From Nitrospirota bacterium (GTDB lineage: Bacteria > Nitrospirota > Thermodesulfovibrionia > Thermodesulfovibrionales > JdFR-85), in assembly GCA_003232715.1 (NCBI GenBank), contig QIJG01000067.1, positions 1 to 9,131 on the forward strand: a stretch of 9,131 bases of DNA, read 5' to 3'. Shown here in pieces: positions 6,249-9,131 of this stretch; the first letter of the stretch is position 1; each line of letters begins with the position of its first letter. Position numbers and translations under genes: made by a program. The notes below the pieces were generated by a model, which was not told the DNA's origin, ran no database searches, and saw nothing but the letters and a program-made list of their open reading frames with translations.

Positions 6249-7568
6249 TTATGGTTCCTTAATCCCCTCTTTCCGGGAAAGAACAAGGGCCTTTAGTGTT
6301 TCCTCGCCAAGGGCGGCCCCAATAGCCTTATCCACTCTCTTCATCACTTGGTCAACCTCCGACACGGAATGGAACCTTTCCTCAATTGAGCAGGAGTCTT
6401 CTCCTGCCGTCCTGACGGAACCAAGCAGGTCCTTCAGCTTTATCTTCTCTATATCCCTTGCCGGCAGGTATGCCGGGGGATCATCAGCGGTCTCAAGAAT
6501 AAACCCCTGCTCCCCTAATAACACAAGCATATCCTGTACCGGCTCCACCGGCAGACGCAGGCAGTCAATAAGGGAATTGAGTCTCCACGGAGAGCTGTTG
6601 TGATAGTAGTTATATCCGATAAGGAACATGATCATGAAGGTAAGCTTCTCCTTTAGCCTGTTGCTCAGAATGAGGGCCTCGTTTTTTACAGTCAAGAACT
6701 GGGGATACTGATGATGAAATGATACCTCGGCACCGACAAGCAGTATAAGCCAGCTCAGGTACAGCCATATCATGAACATTATGAGTATGGCGAATCCGGA
6801 ATAAATTGATACAACAAAGGAAGCAAAGACCCATCCCGTGGTCTCCCATAACACACCTGCAAACAGGCCACCTACAAGCGCGGACTTGAACCTCACCTTT
6901 GTGTTCGGCACAAAGATGTATACAAATGTGAAGGCAGCACAGACAAATATATAGGGGACCACCTTGCCTGCAATATAGACAGCCGTTCCAAAGGGTTCTA
7001 CGGATAGCACTTTTTGCATAACGGTTGTACTCATAATGGAGGCGGTAATGCCGATTGCCGAGAAGATAAGGACAGGACCTATGAGGATTACGCTCATGTA
7101 ATCACTGAATCTCCGAACAAAAGTCCTCGGTCTCTTTATTCTCCAGATGTAGTTAAAGGCATCCTCTATCTTCTGGATAAGCGATATGACGGTATAGACC
7201 AGCATTGCAAGCCCGATTGAGCCGAGGACTCCAACCTTCATATTCTCGACAAATCCTATGATTTTCTGTGTTACCTCATTCCCCTTTGGTCCAAGGGGTG
7301 CAAGGAAGTTATAGAGGAAGGGCTCCACCTGATTATGCACGCCGAAGGCCTTCAGCACCGAAAAGCTGACAGCGAGCAGTGGGACAAGAGCGAGGAGGGT
7401 CGTGTAAACAAGGCTCATGGCCCTCAGGACAAGCTGTCCTTCCGAAAATTCCAGTACGGCCACATAGAGCAGCCTGAGGGTCCTGACAAGAAAGGCCCTG
7501 AATCTGCTGAGGGATTTAACATCTATTTCCCACAGCTCTTTCTCAAAAAAATCATTCAATCTCTTCAT
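6249..7568 (-). CDS. YihY/virulence factor BrkB family inner-membrane protein
   Basis: Integral membrane protein of the YihY/BrkB (once misnamed ribonuclease BN) family, whose biochemical function is not settled. From ATG 7568 it has 439 residues. In the longest reading from TTG 7661 (470 residues), six hydrophobic segments lie at about 79-105, 143-165, 188-212, 228-251, 260-285 and 289-313. Family hallmarks are LRAMSLVYTTLLALVPLLAV in the first, FNYIW after the second, and MIWLYLSWLILLVGAEV in the last. Beyond the membrane part is a soluble C-terminal region of about 140 residues including YLPARDIEKIK, resembling the small winged-helix-like extension of some members. Starts at 7661 (TTG), 7622, 7580 and 7568 are all in frame and none has a convincing Shine-Dalgarno. 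I prefer 7568 because MKRLNDFFEKELWEI resembles family N-termini. Its stop is one base from the converging glcD stop. Confidence 0.88.
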   Translation of the reverse strand: MKRLNDFFEKELWEIDVKSLSRFRAFLVRTLRLLYVAVLEFSEGQLVLRAMSLVYTTLLALVPLLAVSFSVLKAFGVHNQVEPFLYNFLAPLGPKGNEVTQKIIGFVENMKVGVLGSIGLAMLVYTVISLIQKIEDAFNYIWRIKRPRTFVRRFSDYMSVILIGPVLIFSAIGITASIMSTTVMQKVLSVEPFGTAVYIAGKVVPYIFVCAAFTFVYIFVPNTKVRFKSALVGGLFAGVLWETTGWVFASFVVSIYSGFAILIMFMIWLYLSWLILLVGAEVSFHHQYPQFLTVKNEALILSNRLKEKLTFMIMFLIGYNYYHNSSPWRLNSLIDCLRLPVEPVQDMLVLLGEQGFILETADDPPAYLPARDIEKIKLKDLLGSVRTAGEDSCSIEERFHSVSEVDQVMKRVDKAIGAALGEETLKALVLSRKEGIKEP

Positions 7569-7775
7569 ATGAACCGGCATGCTTAGACTTTTAAGTATTT
7601 TATCATACAATGAAACAGTCATGCCGCCAGGTTGACACAAAAATTGGCACAAGTGGAACAAATGCCTTGCTTAATTTGCCCGAAAATTAATACAATTATG
7701 TTTAAATATGTATTACTTTTTAAATAAACAGTGTTTTTTATTTAATTGATTCAAGGGTGGCGGACAGTAAAATAT
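7569..7775. other. AT-rich intergenic region between BrkB-family and HIT genes
   Basis: Shared upstream region of two diverging genes, noticeably richer in A and T than the flanking coding sequence from about 7670 to 7750. It contains the 8-base direct repeat TTTAAATA at 7701-7708 and 7719-7726, which in such AT-rich sequence may be chance. The part between 7569 and 7661 could be coding if the BrkB-family protein uses an upstream start. No RNA gene or conserved protein is visible. Confidence 0.5.
7667..7696 (+). promoter_or_regulatory. Candidate promoter for HIT-family gene
   Basis: TTGCTT (7667-7672) followed after 18 bases by TACAAT (7691-7696, five of six -10 bases). The start of transcription would be near 7703, leaving a leader of about 70 bases before the HIT ATG. 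The -35 match is poor and AT-rich sequence throws up many -10-like hexamers, so this is a weak call. Confidence 0.25.
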
Positions 7776-8117
7776 ATGGACTGTATCTTTTGCAGGATCG
7801 CTGAAAAGAAATTGCCCTCAAAACTTATTTATGAAGATGAGTTTGCCGTGGCCTTCGAGGATATAAACCCTCAGGCGCCCGTGCACGTGCTGATAATCCC
7901 AAGGAAGCATATTCCCACGAGCCTTAATCTGAAAGAAGATGACAATGCTCTCGTGGGCCGTCTCTTTCAGGTGGCAAACACGATAGCCCGGCAGAAAGGG
8001 ATAGCTGAAAGAGGTTTCAGAATCGTAATGAACTGCAACTCAGAGGCCGGACAAACAGTCTTTCACCTGCACATCCACCTTCTCGGTGGAAGGGCCATGC
8101 ATTGGCCTCCGGGTTAA
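7776..8117 (+). CDS. HIT-family protein (Hint-type nucleotide phosphoramidase/hydrolase)
   Basis: 113-residue cytoplasmic protein of the histidine triad superfamily, Hint/PKCI branch, whose members hydrolyse adenosine phosphoramidates such as AMP-lysine; the physiological substrate in bacteria is usually uncertain. It has the typical N-terminus MDCIFCRI with the Cys3-x-x-Cys6 zinc pair, DINPQAPVHVLIIPRKHI at 29-46, and the triad HLHIH at 97-101 (middle His99 the expected nucleophile), followed by GGRAMHWPPG. Length and all key residues are normal. A TTG at 7746 could add 10 residues, but the MDCIFC start matches the family. AAGGG at 7753-7757 lies 18 bases upstream of ATG 7776, farther than usual. 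A Nudix gene follows 83 bases later on the same strand. Confidence 0.92.
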   Translation: MDCIFCRIAEKKLPSKLIYEDEFAVAFEDINPQAPVHVLIIPRKHIPTSLNLKEDDNALVGRLFQVANTIARQKGIAERGFRIVMNCNSEAGQTVFHLHIHLLGGRAMHWPPG

Positions 8118-8135
8118 AAGATACAGGATTTCACC

Positions 8136-8162
8136 GCAGAGTATGCAAAGAGCGCAGAGAGA
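8136..8162. repeat. Three 9-bp GCAGAG-type tandem repeats
   Basis: GCAGAGTAT, GCAAAGAGC and GCAGAGAGA follow one another exactly, at 8136, 8145 and 8154, between the HIT and Nudix genes, preceded by CACC. From general knowledge, GCAGAG-rich tracts of this style recur in intergenic spaces of various bacterial genomes, without a settled function. Whether this copy belongs to such a family needs a genome search. Confidence 0.5.
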
Positions 8163-8200
8163 ATAAATAAAAAAAGCTGTCTGATGAACAACTGAATGAT

Positions 8201-8761
8201 ATGACCCCGGAGATTATTGAGACAAAAACACTTTGGGAAGGAAGGTTCCTCAGAAGCCTTCTGATAACCTACCGGAACGCCAGGGGAAATATCATCCCAT
8301 GGGAGGCCTTTCAGAGGATTGGGGTAAGGGGCATTGTTGCTATAATCCCCTTTACTGCGGAAGGGGAAGTGCTGCTGATAAAGCAGTTCCGTCCGCCCCT
8401 GGGCAGATATGTGATAGAGTTTCCTGCCGGTCTTAATGACAGGGATGAACCCCTTGAAGATGTGGCCGGAAGAGAACTCCTTGAGGAGACGGGGTACAGG
8501 GCGGTCACTCTGAGGACGATAGCCGAGGGTCCTCTTTCTTCAGGTGCCTCCACTGAGATACTCACTGTCTACTTTGCAGACAACGTGGTATATACAGGCA
8601 AGCAGAGGCTTGATGATGTGGAAGAGATAGAGGTTATCAGTCTCCCTTTGGAGGGATTCCATAAACATCTCTTAAGCCTTCAGGATGATGAGACGTATCT
8701 TGACCTGAAAATTCCCGGAATGTTTGAACTTGCCCTGAGGGAAAAAGCAGGGGACGCCTGA
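8201..8761 (+). CDS. Nudix hydrolase, ADP-ribose pyrophosphatase type
   Basis: 186-residue cytoplasmic Nudix enzyme, predicted to cleave ADP-ribose (or a related nucleoside diphosphate sugar) to AMP and ribose 5-phosphate. The Nudix box is complete: G77, then five residues to E83, seven more to R91-E92-L93, then E95-E96, and G98-Y99, where the glutamates bind the catalytic metal. LIKQFRPPLGRYVIEFPAG just upstream (59-77) is typical of ADP-ribose pyrophosphatases (NudF/ADPRase branch), as is the SSGASTE stretch after the box. ATG 8201 is the only in-frame ATG near the start, but no Shine-Dalgarno precedes it, which is odd. A signalling gene starts three bases after its stop. Nudix fold certain, exact substrate inferred. 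Confidence 0.9.
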   Translation: MTPEIIETKTLWEGRFLRSLLITYRNARGNIIPWEAFQRIGVRGIVAIIPFTAEGEVLLIKQFRPPLGRYVIEFPAGLNDRDEPLEDVAGRELLEETGYRAVTLRTIAEGPLSSGASTEILTVYFADNVVYTGKQRLDDVEEIEVISLPLEGFHKHLLSLQDDETYLDLKIPGMFELALREKAGDA

Positions 8762-8764
8762 AGT

Positions 8765-9131
8765 ATGAAGATAAAAAGAGAATTTGACAGATTAACACTA
8801 TTAATCATATTGCTCTTTTCCGTTATCCCTCTCCTGGCTATTATCACTCATAACAATTTTATAATTCTTGCTTCTTTCCTCCTGGTTATCCTTGTAATGG
8901 TTTTTATAAGAAAGAGTGTTAACGCCAAACTCATACAACCCATACTCGATATCAGCCATATGAGTTATCTTATGTCCAGCGGTAGACTTGACACGGAGAT
9001 AGATGTGACCTCTAACGATGAACTCTCTGACCTTGCCAACAACATTAATCTCCTGGCAGGCTCACTGAGAGAAAAGATAAGGGTTCTCGAGAAATCCATA
9101 CAGAGGGAGCAGAGGGTTGTGAGGGAGCTGG
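8765..9131 (+). CDS. Membrane-anchored HAMP-domain signalling protein, partial (runs off window)
   Basis: Reading from ATG 8765 to the window end gives 122 residues with no stop. A short basic N-terminus (KIKR) precedes two hydrophobic segments, about 10-27 and 32-48, separated by only about four polar residues (THNN). A HAMP domain at about 48-101 follows: IQPI with Pro59, SSGRLDTEI at 71-79, and the DELSDLANNIN signature at 85-95. A charged, coiled-coil-like linker begins at about 102. HAMP proteins of this layout are histidine kinases, diguanylate cyclases/phosphodiesterases or chemoreceptors; the output domain is outside the window, so the class cannot be told. The start lies three bases after the Nudix stop, with AGGGGA (8749-8754) ten bases upstream, suggesting co-transcription. 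The near absence of an outer loop suggests no periplasmic sensing domain. Confidence 0.8.
   Translation, partial: MKIKREFDRLTLLIILLFSVIPLLAIITHNNFIILASFLLVILVMVFIRKSVNAKLIQPILDISHMSYLMSSGRLDTEIDVTSNDELSDLANNINLLAGSLREKIRVLEKSIQREQRVVREL

Noticed and set aside
7642..7673. Sigma-54-like promoter (TTGGCAC ... CTTGC)
   Set aside because: The GG and GC elements are not ten bases apart in any register tried, so the essential -24/-12 geometry is missing.
8136..8162. CRISPR array
   Set aside because: The units are 9 bp and directly adjacent with no unique spacers, so this is a simple tandem repeat.

Overview
The window looks like an ordinary stretch of chromosome from a Gram-negative-type bacterium. 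It has moderate GC, dense genes, short gaps, and mixed ATG and GTG starts. The gene content (a long bacterial SMC, single-domain PilZ, GlcD-type flavoprotein, YihY/BrkB membrane protein with an extra C-terminal domain, HIT, Nudix and a HAMP sensor protein) together with a GCAGAG-type intergenic repeat would suit a Nitrospirota- or Desulfobacterota-like lineage. That placement is impression-level inference; there is no rRNA or other marker here to fix it.

Layout. (1) 1-870, minus: hisC (histidinol-phosphate aminotransferase), with its C-terminus cut off by the window edge. (2) 871-1031: divergent intergenic region with a 7-bp inverted repeat and a promoter-like sequence lying almost on top of the smc start. 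(3) 1032-4492, plus: smc, clearly one gene of about 1153 codons but split by a one-base frameshift near 1920-1935, so it reads as an N-terminal and a C-terminal piece. (4) 4564-4878, plus: a small PilZ-domain protein, a predicted cyclic-di-GMP binder. (5) 4895-6247, plus: a GlcD/D-lactate dehydrogenase type FAD oxidase. (6) 6249 to about 7568, minus: a YihY/BrkB-family inner-membrane protein, converging on glcD with one base between the stops. (7) 7569-7775: AT-rich region between the diverging BrkB and HIT genes. (8) 7776-8117, plus: HIT-family nucleotide hydrolase. (9) 8136-8162: three 9-bp GCAGAG-type repeats. (10) 8201-8761, plus: Nudix hydrolase of the ADP-ribose pyrophosphatase type. (11) 8765 to the end, plus: two membrane segments and a HAMP domain, the start of a signalling protein that runs off the window.

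How the genes relate. No single pathway joins them. smc is for chromosome organisation, hisC for histidine synthesis, and glcD for 2-hydroxyacid oxidation. HIT and Nudix both handle nucleotide derivatives and lie on the same strand. The HAMP gene starts three bases after the Nudix stop and is probably co-transcribed with it. PilZ and glcD are 16 bases apart and probably co-transcribed.

I found no convincing undescribed system. The points most worth checking are the smc frameshift, a mismatch between the strong Shine-Dalgarno sequence and the reading frame at the hisC start (a possible second one-base indel), the near-leaderless arrangement of smc, and the loop-less HAMP sensor at the right edge.
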